From Pectinophora gossypiella (Eukaryota; Arthropoda; Insecta; Lepidoptera; Gelechiidae), in assembly GCF_024362695.1 (NCBI RefSeq), contig NC_065431.1, forward strand, positions 3,168,624 to 3,232,623: 64,000 bases of DNA. The letters run 5' to 3'. Position numbers and translations under genes: made by a program. The stretch's first letter is position 1; the number at the start of each line of letters is the position of its first letter. Below are positions 55,801 to 61,432 of the stretch, piece by piece. The notes beneath the pieces are model-generated. The model saw only the letters and a program-made list of their open reading frames with translations, was not told the origin of the DNA and did not search any database.

Positions 55801-58460
55801 GGGGAGGGGATTAGCCATGATTAGTTATCAATACATTGGTGCTGATTCATGTAGACACTATCTAATTTTATTTTAAGTTATATGTGTCATTTTCTTATCC
55901 ACCGAAAAGGAAAGGGACGGGTAATAGACAAGCATAAAATTTATGGAACACACGTCAATTTTAACCACAAATCTTAAACAACCCTATAAAAAAATACATT
56001 ACCCCGACAGAATTAAGTTGACAGCACACGTCAAACGGTTTGTATACCAGCGAGATTGATTCGCCCGGGTTATTCATTCATTCATTCACTCATTCTTTGT
56101 TAATTAATTTACTCATTCAGAAATTAAGAGTCCCTGACTAATGATGGCTAATGCAATGATTACTCACTTACATCAGTAAGTAATAACCGGGACCAACGGT
56201 TTAACCTTCCGAAGCACAGATTATCAACTTTCGGACAACCAAACTAGGGATCACAAAGTGATTTTTGTGATATGTTCCTACCGGGATTCGGGATTCACTT
56301 AAGGCGAAGCATTTACTATTATTTACCTCAAAACTTTGACGAGGTAGGTTTCATCCTTCACATTAGACTTGGCATAATGTAAGTGACTCTCCTTGAAATA
56401 TTTCCTCATATTGTAATAGTAACCAAAATGTCGGATCAGGTAGTCCGGGGTGTGGACTTTGATGAACATCAAATGCCTAAATTGTTCTTTCTGGAAAAAA
56501 AATACATGACATCGTGAGTTTGAATTCACGTTTGGATCATAGATTGGAGAAAAAGTTCCGTACAGTCATAATTTATTACTATTGTGTTTTAAAAATGGCT
56601 ACGGTTGCATCTTCGTCGCGTGTTCAAGCAAAAAAACCAATAAGTCGGAGATACCAGTGACGAAGATTCTTTAAGTTTTTGTAGCGATACGTTAGATGAT
56701 TCAGATGAATAAATATTAACTTAAATGAAAACGTGGTATTATTTTATTCACATTTTGTTACATACTTACATAATAAAAATATATCGATATTGAAAACGTC
56801 ACGTCACTAGAGAATTGCCATGTCGACCGGTCGTCTACATTACCATTGTCCCATTTTCTTAATCAATTAGAGTTTTTAACATGAAAATTCGCGATAGCCT
56901 TGTTCAGAGAACGTGTGACTTACATAGTCGCGTCACGGGTTCTATTCCCGACTGGGGCTCTAAATTATTGAATCCGACATTATGAGTTTGAATTCACGTC
57001 AGACGTCAGAGCCGTGGTAGCCCAGTTGGTAGAACGCTTGCCTCTCACTTTGAGGTCGCAGGTTCGAATCCAGCTCAGGCCAAAATGATTGGCGAATTTA
57101 TCTTCGAATTCATGTTTGGATCATGTATAATTATCACGTGCTCAGCGGTGAAGGAAAACATCGTGAGGAAACCCACATTCCCGAGGAATGCTTTTCGGAG
57201 GTATGTGACCTAACCTGTATTGGGCTGGTTTTCCCTTCGTGGATTGGAAGGTCTTAATTAATTTTAAAGATGTGCTACTGTTGCAGTTTCTTGTCATTTC
57301 TTCTCCTCAGCCATAACTTCTTGCGAAATGACATACGAGTAGATTTAACAAGTTTATCTATGATAATAACGTTGAATAAATGATTCTGATTCATCAAATA
57401 CTTCATGGATGCTCGCTGGTTAAGACTACTCTTAACCTGATCCACACATACATGAACACACGCCCGTAATCCCTAACGGGGTAGGCAGAGCCACAAGCAG
57501 CACTTACCATTCCGGTCTCAATCTCTAGATGCAGGCCCGCACTCATGGCATTTATGAGATAGTCCATCTTGATCTGTTCAGCAGCTTCCACCGGGATGTC
57601 CTTGCAGACCAGCACCATGTCAATACGCCGCTGGCCATCTCGGAAATACCCGGTCTGATGTTGTTTCTGGAAACATAATCATAATCAATCATTTATTTGT
57701 AAGAACACAAAGTTAAAAATCTCATGTATTTTCAATGACACCACGAAACCGTACCACTGCGGTATCGTTTACATTTCTTTTTAGGTAACCACACTACTGC
57801 CTTTTTTTCGACGTGTCATTGTAGATTTGCCGCAGATGGCATTATCTACTTGGCCGGACGAATGGGGAGCGACTTCGTCGGTGAAGGAGTTATACCGCGA
57901 AGCCCTGTGCGGAACCTGTACGGTCACGAGTACTAATATGTATACACTTTGAAACCATGTCATATTAACTTTTTTGCAAATGAAACCGTAAGTCTCATTA
58001 AATGTCAAATATGATAGTGTGACAAGATTCTAAAGTGGGTACATGATATTGCTCATGACTGTGTTATTATATCGGAGTATTCAATAAACAAAGTGTATCT
58101 GCCTATTTTCGCTTCGTGCCAAGAAGCCGCTTCATAACTCGAAAGTTTATGCAGACTTTTGAGTTAATTCGTTTGGGGTTCGGAGTAGGAGTCTACTCTG
58201 AGGGTGGGGGGCTTAGGTTTCATCATTAATTGTCATCAATCATCAAGAAAAAAAAGGCTGTATGGGCATAGTTCCCTTTGCCTTACCCTTCGGGGAAAAC
58301 CAAAACAAAAAATTGCTCATGACTATACCGTGTGTATAGTCAATAAATTCGTTTCTCCTTGGATCCAGTGAGTTTCCTTCCAATCCCGAAACCCACTTCA
58401 GTAACAGTATATTTCGTATCTTACCTTAGAGTCACGACACTCTTCGTCGATAATATCCAT
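37620..58460 (-). CDS. Anoctamin (TMEM16 family), 20 exons
   Basis: Anoctamins are dimeric ten-helix membrane proteins acting as Ca2+-activated chloride channels and/or lipid scramblases. Exons on the - strand: 58460-58425, 57666-57508, 56490-56327, 55692-55579, 55143-55044, 53868-53785, 52871-about 52757, 50630-50478, 49421-49331, 48540-48384, 47226-47050, 46055-45912, 45357-45194, 44095-43968, 42979-42892, 42172-42055, 41002-40883, 40453-40375, 38630-38518, 37835-37620. This totals about 840 codons, within the family range. Recognisable: N-terminal dimerisation domain (YFRDGQRRIDMVLV, FIKVHTP), the QPIHLIREYLGER lead into helix 1, RPEF, the 'NTRTQLDYE' block, C-G-G-C-like CGMGTCIDEL, FPLAP, and EIR....EL..RRP. 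The ATG at 58460 follows an in-frame TAA 39 bp upstream. Oddities: phase mismatch between exons 7 and 8, a GC donor in exon 18, and Trp at the usual Asp of the EIRxDA motif. The subfamily is unresolved. Confidence 0.92.
37912..38098 (+). repeat. R5 repeat copy carrying exon-edge sequence
   Basis: Truncated R5 body (CAGCCGTTGGTGGGGAGCGG, CCGTTCTATAGGTAGTATTA, CCTTATTCTATGG) and then GGAACATGCCTGGGAACA, which also forms the exon 18 edge at 40368-40384. Confidence 0.65.
38155..38498 (+). mobile_element. SINE-E, full-length
   Basis: tRNA-like head TGGTAGCCCAGTTGGTAGAA and GGTCGCAGGTTAGAATCC, body CTCAGCGGTGAAGGAAAACA and CGGACCTGTCAAATCTTCAG. A second copy at 57010-57252 has intact box B (GGTTCGAATCC). 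Confidence 0.8.
38518..38630 (-). CDS. Anoctamin 1 exon 19: last helix begins
   Basis: Encodes GQYNRIISEGKPIPYTY then AGKWYINWHQALVVLIFL. It is clearly homologous to the exon at 62385-62515 (GKWYINWRQAMF). Phase 1 in, 0 out, donor GTAAGT. Confidence 0.92.
38651..38762. mobile_element. Internally deleted CAGGGTGTTAGTGAC fold-back MITE
   Basis: Both ends present (CAGGGTGTAAGTGACACCGT and ACGATGTCACTTACGCCCCG) but the centre is lost. Confidence 0.75.
38799..39025. mobile_element. Fold-back MITE, CAGGGTGTTAGTGAC family
   Basis: GGGTGTTAGTGACAACG to CGATGACACTAACAGCCTG; complete arms. Confidence 0.8.
39112..39377 (-). mobile_element. CATGGTATAAGAAAAC element, interrupted
   Basis: Inverted relative to the 52335-52724 copy: GGGCGGGATGACGTCATCTG and the end GGTTTTCTTATACCATG. 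Split by a 157-bp MITE at CCTGG. Confidence 0.75.
39201..39357. mobile_element. 157-bp MITE with GGCCTGTTTAATAAAAC ends
   Basis: Left GGCCTGTTTAATAAAACTTA, right TAAGTTTTATAAAACAGGCC; arms about 47 bp. CCTGG on both sides. The uninterrupted host site (CATACCTGGTTTTCGTATAC) is at about 52701-52720. Confidence 0.88.
40165..40374 (+). repeat. R5 repeat copy adjoining anoctamin exon 18
   Basis: ACACCTCGTTTCACACAGAC-type start, CGTTATCGTACACGCGCATC, CCGTTCCATACGTAGTATTA. It runs up to the exon edge. Other copies: 41384-41560, 42673-42860, 44786-45002, 48790-48990, 49770-49880, 55434-55550, 61005-61210. Confidence 0.7.
40375..40453 (-). CDS. Anoctamin 1 exon 18, apparent GC donor
   Basis: Encodes DTKLVDNELDIGPGPND then PDFCMFPG, matching the paralogous exon at 63724-63856 (PHFCMFPG). 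Phase requires the junction CCCAG|GCATGT, a GC instead of GT donor. An R5 repeat begins immediately past the exon. Confidence 0.8.
40560..40662 (+). mobile_element. Retroposon D, 5' part only
   Basis: CTCTCAGACGACGCCCTGAG, GGTTCGCGCCCAACTGGGCA, CCTCAGGCCTGTTGTCT; the 3' half is missing. Confidence 0.7.
40883..41002 (-). CDS. Anoctamin 1 exon 17: extracellular loop
   Basis: Encodes SLTWARHTHYLDRQMNDRYF to FFADHYMGFFEFS. It aligns loosely with 'F.SD.I.R..Y.Y.......GYV...LS'. Donor GTTAGT, phase 0 on both sides. Confidence 0.85.
41037..41375 (-). mobile_element. Retroposon D interrupted by a GTAC MITE
   Basis: Right after anoctamin exon 41002. TTTACCGCAGATGGCATTAA ... CCCGGTAC, then MITE 41128-41289, then AACATTTAAGACAACAGGCC to GCGTCGTCTGAGTAGGATA. 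Confidence 0.82.
41128..41289. mobile_element. GTAC MITE nested in retroposon D
   Basis: AGTCATGA...CTCGTGACC between GGTAC and GTACAACA. Uninterrupted D copies read CCCGGTACAACG, so GTAC is the duplicated target. Carries a small internal duplication near 41140. Confidence 0.85.
41860..41984. mobile_element. Hairpin MITE, TTTCACGGACAGAGA family, with 20-bp internal duplication
   Basis: AACCTTTTCACGGACAGAGA and GTTCTGTCCTTGAAAGTGTT; TATGACACCT(G) is duplicated inside. Confidence 0.75.
42055..42172 (-). CDS. Anoctamin 1 exon 16: altered 'EIRxDA', then 'RRP'
   Basis: Continues the EIR motif as RYWAKELIVHSRRPLIPQN, then WGLSMWKYVLLFMPFCAAFV. It corresponds to the family's 'EIR.DA.KF....RRP....A..IG.W...L......'. 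Trp replaces the usually invariant Asp. Confidence 0.93.
42232..42672. mobile_element. 441-bp TIR MITE nested in an R5 repeat
   Basis: Ends TGGGTCGTTCTTCTTTTTTA and TAAAAAAGAAGAACGACCCA, about 27-bp arms. GTA on both sides; intact R5 copies read ACTACGTATAGAACGG across the site. Inside is a further hairpin (GTGACAGAGTGG / CCACTCTGTCAC, 42430-42482). Confidence 0.85.
42892..42979 (-). CDS. Anoctamin 1 exon 15: 'FPLAP' helix
   Basis: Encodes FILLCQGTFFVCIFPLAPII then FMFCVWEI. 'F..LF...FPLAPL.A..NN..EIR.DA' is the most conserved stretch of the family. Phase 1 in, 2 out. Confidence 0.95.
43617..43945 (-). mobile_element. SINE-A, full-length
   Basis: Head ACCACTGGACCACAGAGGCC (complement), core partly deleted (CCTTCCGACGACGAATC), tail TTCTTCTATCGTTTGGG. 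It ends about 20 bp before anoctamin exon 43968. Confidence 0.8.
43968..44095 (-). CDS. Anoctamin 1 exon 14: linker before 'FPLAP'
   Basis: Encodes KRRKLKTDVFPLDDGY then CWEREYQLLPVTQHYIMDRL and NKI, aligned to the family's 'WE.DY.L.PF..L..EY.EM..QFG'. A longer open frame on the same strand (43836-44147) is out of register and breaks the match. Confidence 0.9.
44145..44300 (-). mobile_element. Non-LTR retrotransposon 3' end
   Basis: On the - strand: MGRPATRWTEDLVNVAG then RTAQDRSSWRSLGEAYAQ and a GATGATGAATGAATG tail, the usual C-terminus of insect non-LTR polyproteins. A diverged copy is at 49040-49300; another at 63515-63690 on +. Confidence 0.75.
44302..44357 (+). mobile_element. Retroposon D, 3' fragment
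   Basis: CATTAATGCCATCTGCGGCA and CAATAAGTCACGTC followed by an A-rich run. Confidence 0.65.
44365..44730 (+). mobile_element. SINE-A split by retroposon D
   Basis: SINE body 44365-44500 and tail 44605-44730; D (poly(A) on -) lies between at 44504-44600. Confidence 0.75.
44504..44600 (-). mobile_element. Retroposon D nested in SINE-A
   Basis: TGACGTGACTTATTGTAGAT through GGAGCGCTGAAGGCTCTCAC; 5'-truncated. Target duplication not clear. Confidence 0.75.
45194..45357 (-). CDS. Anoctamin 1 exon 13: 'C...C..EL' and helix 7
   Basis: Encodes GAFYTFPHDRDRKN, MNCGMGTCIDELYLIFLSTF and KKIYQEVISLL. The pair of cysteines with a conserved Glu in 'IDEL' corresponds to the family's 'C..GGCL.EL..QL'. Donor GTACGT gives phase 2, which joins the next exon exactly. 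Confidence 0.92.
45428..45648 (+). mobile_element. SINE-B, head truncated
   Basis: Begins inside the 5S-like head (GCCGGCCATAGGATGGGTGA), then GTGCCTCATAAGGCACGTTA core and the GGGGACGTTAATGGGCTGGT tail. Confidence 0.8.
45912..46055 (-). CDS. Anoctamin 1 exon 12: 'NTRTQLDYE' block and helix 6
   Basis: Encodes LWVSLAKALTDLLNTRTQLD, YERSHVFKLFG, then SLIINFNLIFFYAFLK. This matches the anoctamin 'A..LT..EN.RT...YE......K.F...F.N.....FY.AF.KG' block. Donor GTTAGA. Confidence 0.95.
46852..46905 (+). mobile_element. Truncated retroposon D with 13-bp target duplication
   Basis: CCGGCCAAGTAGTTAATGCC to AATAAGTCACGTC plus an A run. TGGCTGTGACATA is found on both sides. Confidence 0.88.
47050..47226 (-). 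CDS. Anoctamin 1 exon 11: membrane segment
   Basis: Fifty-nine codons, VFVYISLMILFSNLVLTK, a charged loop (KKLRVDQSKYNYYC), then ILGTLNGIFVLFAET. Phase 0 on both sides, donor GTACGT. Confidence 0.88.
47850..47970 (-). mobile_element. SINE-A head fragment
   Basis: GGGTTCGAACCCGGGACCTC and CCACTGGACCACGGAGGC (complement of the head); body lost. Confidence 0.75.
48124..48332. mobile_element. Fold-back MITE, CAGGGTGTTAGTGAC family
   Basis: CAGGGTGTTAGTGACATCGT to ACGATGTCATTAACACCCTG, about 50 bp before anoctamin exon 48384. Confidence 0.82.
48384..48540 (-). CDS. Anoctamin 1 exon 10: 'RPEF' and helix 3
   Basis: Encodes RPEFRPTERVPPYVTYSFKM to EFFVLLILLVVC. 'E.PRPEF' is a signature of the anoctamin cytosolic loop, followed by the next helix. 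Donor GTAAGT, phase 0 out. Confidence 0.93.
48612..48770 (-). mobile_element. Retroposon D, diverged
   Basis: TTATTGTAGATTTGCCGCAA, TTAGCCGGACAAGTGGGAAG, AGCCTGAGGGTGGCCAGATT. Confidence 0.65.
49040..49300 (-). mobile_element. Non-LTR retrotransposon 3' end, diverged
   Basis: CATCATCATCAGCC and CATAGGCCTCTCCCAAGG on + are the complement of the usual 3' end; the frame is broken. Confidence 0.6.
49331..49421 (-). CDS. Anoctamin 1 exon 9: end of helix 2 and 'W' motif
   Basis: With one carried base it reads LLLLYALWRRRDYYLSWMWE to KKMP, equivalent to the 'FLE.WKR....Y.W' segment of the family. Acceptor TTTTCAG, donor GTATGG, phase 1 in, 2 out. An upstream in-frame extension exists but bypasses this stronger acceptor. 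Confidence 0.88.
49475..49765 (-). mobile_element. SINE-A with core deleted
   Basis: Tail CTTTTATCGTGTGGG and head CTGGACCACAGAGGCC (on +); lacks the CTTCGGAAGGCACGTTAAGC core. Confidence 0.75.
50000..50222. mobile_element. Fold-back MITE, CAGGGTGTTAGTGAC family
   Basis: CAGGGTGTTTGTGACATCGT to CGATCACATTTACACCCTG. A further copy lacking its right end lies at 50255-50440. Confidence 0.82.
50255..50440. mobile_element. Fold-back MITE, right end lost
   Basis: AGAGTATTAGTGACATCGTA to TGATATCAATGCAGAATCAT; the right terminus is missing next to anoctamin exon 50478. Confidence 0.75.
50478..50630 (-). CDS. Anoctamin 1 exon 8: cysteine-rich loop, start of helix 2
   Basis: Encodes KYDDLRVCKKCRSAKTCPYR to FIDNPYNLLASYVAIMG. 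The 'CP.C...C.YW......LFDNP.TV.F...MA' pattern of anoctamins is recognisable. It must be entered with one base already read, which exon 7 does not supply. Confidence 0.9.
51938..52040 (+). repeat. SINE-C tail
   Basis: CGCAGTGAAGCAGGGTGGTG, GAGGGGAGGCCTGTGCCCAG, GGGACGTATATAGGC. Confidence 0.7.
52335..52724. mobile_element. 390-bp element with CATGGTATAAGAAAAC ends
   Basis: Left CATGGTATAAGAAAACCTG, right CCTGGTTTTCGTATACCATG. Related sequence at 39112-39377 (inverted) and 25745-25965. No coding frame. Confidence 0.8.
52756..52871 (-). CDS. Anoctamin 1 exon 7: transmembrane helix 1
   Basis: Encodes IAFLFAFFEYCNIMLL, IVGVFGLITYAVGF and NIKFRT: helix 1 with short flanks. The donor is GTGTAA (ending at 52758) or GTAAGT (ending at 52756). 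Neither phase joins the next recognisable exon without a stop, so a small exon may be missing between them. Confidence 0.85.
53308..53655. repeat. R3 repeat, inverted orientation
   Basis: GGCGGGAACGGAAACGGAAC ... TTTGCCTTGCCCTTCGAGG. It ends about 130 bp before anoctamin exon 53785. Confidence 0.7.
53785..53868 (-). CDS. Anoctamin 1 exon 6: pre-helix-1 segment
   Basis: Twenty-eight codons, ALFYHWVGYRNLFRW then QPIHLIREYLGER. This is the conserved 'L...WA......QPL..IR.YFGE' lead into transmembrane helix 1. Donor GTAACT, phase 0. Confidence 0.95.
53970..54215 (+). mobile_element. SINE-A with a partial extra head
   Basis: Full head CGGCCTCTGAGGTCCAGTGG at 53970, preceded by a partial second head at 53890-53955. 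The core is deleted after TGCTTCGGAAGGC. Confidence 0.75.
54318..54720. mobile_element. Two adjacent, partly degraded fold-back MITEs
   Basis: Copies at about 54318-54540 and 54543-54720 of the CAGGGTGTTAGTGAC family, sharing GGGGTGTAAGTGAC at their junction. Confidence 0.65.
54805..55022 (-). mobile_element. SINE-C, diverged
   Basis: ACTCCACCACGCTGCTCCAG, CACGGCTTAACTTGCC core and head CCACTAGACCATGGC. Lies 22 bp from anoctamin exon 55044. Confidence 0.7.
55044..55143 (-). CDS. Anoctamin 1 exon 5: 'AFPLHEG' motif
   Basis: Encodes RLLDRNIIIDAFPLHEGPFF to AHGRQ. 'L......Y.AAFPLHDG' is highly conserved in anoctamins. Phase 2 in, phase 0 out, donor GTAAAA. Confidence 0.93.
55579..55692 (-). 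CDS. Anoctamin 1 exon 4
   Basis: Encodes RQSYPGPLNYSTMERSLITY to NYVGLQ. It matches the anoctamin pattern 'F....R..I.Y.IL......G...L' between the dimerisation domain and the 'AFPLHDG' motif. Donor GTAAGG. Confidence 0.9.
56327..56490 (-). CDS. Anoctamin 1 exon 3: 'FIKVHTP' segment
   Basis: Encodes KEQFRHLMFIKVHTPDYLIR and on to ETYLVKVL. 'F.K.H.PW..L' is conserved in the anoctamin N-terminal domain. Phase 0 in, 2 out, donor GTAAAT. Confidence 0.93.
57010..57252 (+). mobile_element. SINE-E, 3' truncated
   Basis: GAGCCGTGGTAGCCCAGTTG and GTCGCAGGTTCGAATCC (intact A and B boxes), body to TTCCCTTCGTGGATTGG. Confidence 0.82.
57508..57666 (-). CDS. Anoctamin 1 exon 2: dimerisation domain
   Basis: Fifty-three codons starting KQHQTGYFRDGQRRIDMVLV and ending LHLEIETGM. 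'YFRDG.RRIDYVLV' is the hallmark start of the anoctamin dimerisation domain. Acceptor TTTCCAG, donor GTAAGT, phase 0 on both sides. Confidence 0.95.
57795..57875 (-). mobile_element. Retroposon D, 3' fragment
   Basis: TCGACGTGTCATTGTAGATT and CCGCAGATGGCATTATCTAC, ending at GGGGAGCGAC. Confidence 0.7.
57914..58064. mobile_element. GTAC MITE, inverted copy
   Basis: GTACGGTCACGAGTACTAAT at the left, ATTGCTCATGACTGTG at the right; GTAC is kept at the left only. Confidence 0.8.
58425..58460 (-). CDS. Anoctamin 1 exon 1 (start codon)
   Basis: Twelve codons, MDIIDEECRDSK, ending in phase 0 at donor GTAAGA. An in-frame TAA lies 39 bp upstream of the ATG with no other ATG between, which supports this start. 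Short acidic N-terminus. Confidence 0.7.
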
Positions 58461-58616
58461 ATTACTCCGTCGTATGACACATAAACAAACAATTATTTAC
58501 ACTATTTATGTTATTCTTCTAGAATTATATTCTCTTTGCGATCACAACACTCCAAAACAAATGACTCTTTGACAAATAATAATCGAGCTGTTTGAATATG
58601 GAATCATCTAGTTTTT

Positions 58617-59013
58617 CTTTGGTTAGTTTCCCCCGAAGGGCAAGGCAAAGGGATCTATGCCCGTACAGCCATGCCTTATGTATTTTTTTTCCTTGACAAT
58701 GATTAATAAAATGATAAAAGGTGATGACGATGAATGATGAAACCTAAGCCCCCACCCTCGGAACAGATTCCTACTCCGAACCCCAAACGAATTAACTCAA
58801 AAGTCCTCATAAACTTTTGAGTTATAAAGCGGCTTGTTGGCACGAAGCGAAAATAGATAGGTACACTTTGTTTATTGAAAATTCCGATATAATAACACTA
58901 TCGCGAATGTGTTCCGACTAACTTAATGCGATCATTAACCACAAAACACCACTTCGTCTTAATTATTTAGATTATTCCATGAAGAAAGCAACCGTCCCGT
59001 TTCCGTTCCCGCC
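58617..59013. repeat. R3 repeat
   Basis: GGTTAGTTTCCCCCGAAGGG to CCGTTTCCGTTCCCGCC, full length, upstream of anoctamin 1. Confidence 0.72.
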
Positions 59014-59843
59014 AGTCCAAAGACAACTTTGTATTTACTCACCTCAATAAGGTAGGCAAAGATCTTGCGATCATACAGCCTCTATGAATAGAAATAATGG
59101 AATGTGACATTGGTCTCAGTGACAGTATTTACGAAATGAAAAAATAACTGCTTTGACTAAATGGGCATTGTTGATTTACTTTTGAAAATCTGGCGTTTTG
59201 AGAATCTGGCGTTTCGAGAATCTGTCCTTGTGAGAATAAAGGAAAAATACAACACGGGGCTTGCTTTAAGAGACTGATCTCTTTTACAGATAAGTCCACC
59301 TTTTGTAAAAAGTTTATTATAGACGGCGATAGGGCTCACCACCACACCACCACTAATAGAAAGCTCGGTGAGGTGTGTGTACTTAGTTCATCTTGCGATG
59401 GATGTACCTCTGACTACCCCAATTGGGATATAGTCGTGAGCTAATGTGATGTTATACGTTTCGCTTGTTTTGTTTTAACTTGCCACCGTGTACAATAAAG
59501 AATCTACGACAAATTCTATTAGCCTAGACTCTTTTATTATGTAAATGTCGTGCAATATGTAAAGTAATAATGTTTATCTACTTTTTTATGAATAACACTT
59601 TTGTACTTCATTATACAAAAGATAATATATTGAGAATATAATATTAAGAGAACGAAGGCTTCGTAATTACAGAAAAAAGAAAAACATTTTTACCAACATT
59701 TATTAAACTGAATGTAACAAATTACAAATAAATACTATAATAACATTAGAAATTATAACTAAATATTTAAAAATAATCAAATAATGTTACAATTAAATAA
59801 AGAGAAAGCAGCAAGCAGCCCTATCGCGACTTACCAATCAGTG

Positions 59844-60290
59844 TAGAATAAATACTACGTATAGAACGGTGCGTCTCCCAAAATTCGTATTGAAAGAAAG
59901 AAAGAAAGAAAGAAACATTTATTACTTCCGGACACCACAGACACAGACAGACAGGTACATTACATTTAACACAGGACAGAAACCACACGGAAATCAATAA
60001 GTACACAGACAAAAAAAAAATATAAAATAAAAAAATACCAAAACAAAAAGAAAAACAAACCAAATTATTGGAATAATTAATATTTTTAATTATTATTGGG
60101 CGCCGACCTCAACCCCTCTGGGTCTGACTTTAGTCTTGAATGGTCGTAAGCCGCTAAGGAGTAACGGAGTGAGGGTGAAGACGTTAAGGAGGGGGGGAGG
60201 GAGAGAGCGGGCGAACTGCATCTCGCTCGCACTTACGTGTTAGGCGGAACACGGTAAGAATGACTAGAACGGACACTATCCGCCCCGCAC
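59844..60290 (-). repeat. R5-related repeat split by an insertion
   Basis: Left part 59844-59888 (ACTACGTATAGAACGG to AATTCGTAT), right part from 60098 (GGGCGCCGACCTC). The copy at 61005-61210 reads CTAATTCGTATCGGGCGCCG uninterrupted. Confidence 0.7.
59889..60097 (-). mobile_element. Retroposon-like insertion starting with (GAAA)n
   Basis: Five GAAA units, then CATTTATTACTTCCGGACAC and CACAGACAGACAGG. Inverted relative to 12727-12905. It interrupts an R5-related repeat. Confidence 0.65.
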
Positions 60291-60526
60291 CGATTCGTAT
60301 CGGGCGCCGACCTCAACCCCTCTGGGTCTGACTTTAGTCTTTAATGGTCGTAAACCGTTAAGGAGGGGAAGAGAGCGAAATGCATCTCGCTCGCACTTAC
60401 CTAGCTCGCGTTACTTATGCTGAGGGTGATCCTTTTTTATTTTGTACGCCCTCCACAATGTATAATTTAGATGATTGATACATTTTTAATTATTTAATTT
60501 TGTCTTAGAGGCAAATATTGAGTTAT

Positions 60527-60725
60527 TAAGGACAGAAGAGGCAAGATGATTGGACACTTAATAAGACACGACGAATTTATTAAAAACATCACAGAAGGGA
60601 AGCTTCAGGGAAAGAGAGGAAGGGGAAGATTAAAGAGAAGGCGAACGTCGTGTCTTATAAGGAGGTGATGGAATTGGTCTTTGATAGACAAGAATGGAGA
60701 GTGTAATGGAGAGCGTGGCTCTTAA
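60527..60725 (+). mobile_element. Non-LTR retrotransposon 3' end, diverged
   Basis: GGCAAGATGATTGGACACTT encodes RQMIGHLIRHDEF and, downstream, LQGKRGRGRLKRRR: a LINE C-terminus pattern, then a frame break. Confidence 0.65.
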
Positions 60726-61255
60726 ATTAGTGATGTGATGAATTTTGTCTTATTGTTTTTAAGAAAAAATAAATAATCATGTTTATTACTTATCTGGAAA
60801 ATTGATATTTAACATAACATAACATAACAAATACTTTATTGCACAAACAGGAAAAAACAAAATACAAAACAAAAGAGAAAATAAATAAATTTAAGTAAAT
60901 TTAAGTTTGTTAAATGTTAACTTTCTTTCTTTCTTTATTATACGGCACACGGTAAGAATAAGACTTCTTATGGAGAGTCCGAGTGGGCTTGTAGCATAGA
61001 ATAAAGAATAATACTACGTATAGAACGGACGCCTCCGCCCCGCACTAATTCGTATCGGGCGCCGAGCTACATTTACTTCACCCCCTCTGAGTCTTACTTT
61101 AGTCTTAAACGGCCGTAAGCTACTAAGGAGTAACGGAGTGAGGGAGAAAGCGCGTGGACAGGGTCTCACTTACGGTAAGAATAAGACTTTTGTATGAAGC
61201 GTCCACGGTATATCCTGATGACTAGATGCCGGGGATATTATTTTTTGGGCTTGGG

Positions 61256-61432
61256 CTAATGTTGCTTGGGTTTCTGGTCTGGTGGGGGTTGGACGTAGTC
61301 GGTGTCTCTCCCTGGTTCTCGGCCCACGTGGAACTGTTTCAGGGTGTCTTCGAGTTCCTTCGTGACCGTGACTGACTCGCTCTGAGGGTCTATGTGGTGG
61401 ATTAGGAACAGCGCCGTGAATAGTGTCATCAG
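61256..61432 (-). CDS. Anoctamin 2 last exon
   Basis: Fifty-eight codons plus TAG: LMTLFTALFLIHHIDPQSES, TKELEDTLKQFHVGREPG, then a proline-rich end (VQPPPDQKPKQH). Acceptor TTTCAG. Confidence 0.9.
   Translation of the reverse strand: MMTLFTALFLIHHIDPQSESVTVTKELEDTLKQFHVGREPGRDTDYVQPPPDQKPKQH

Larger units (their letters stand above)
58461..61255. other. Interval between the two anoctamin genes
   Basis: No confident exon. Holds R3 (58617-59013), an isolated 13-codon exon-like block (59043-59081), an AAAG microsatellite with a dispersed repeat (59889-60097), R5-related repeats (59844-60440, 61005-61210) and a LINE end (60527-60725). The promoter of anoctamin 1 should lie here but no motif is decisive. 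Confidence 0.7.

Noticed and set aside
57403..57618. 71-codon frame ending at 57403
   Set aside because: It reads through the GTAAGT donor at 57507 into the intron; only the part above 57508 is coding.
59821..60063. 80-codon hydrophobic frame
   Set aside because: Phe/Leu-rich translation of T-rich repeat DNA and the GAAA microsatellite; no family match.
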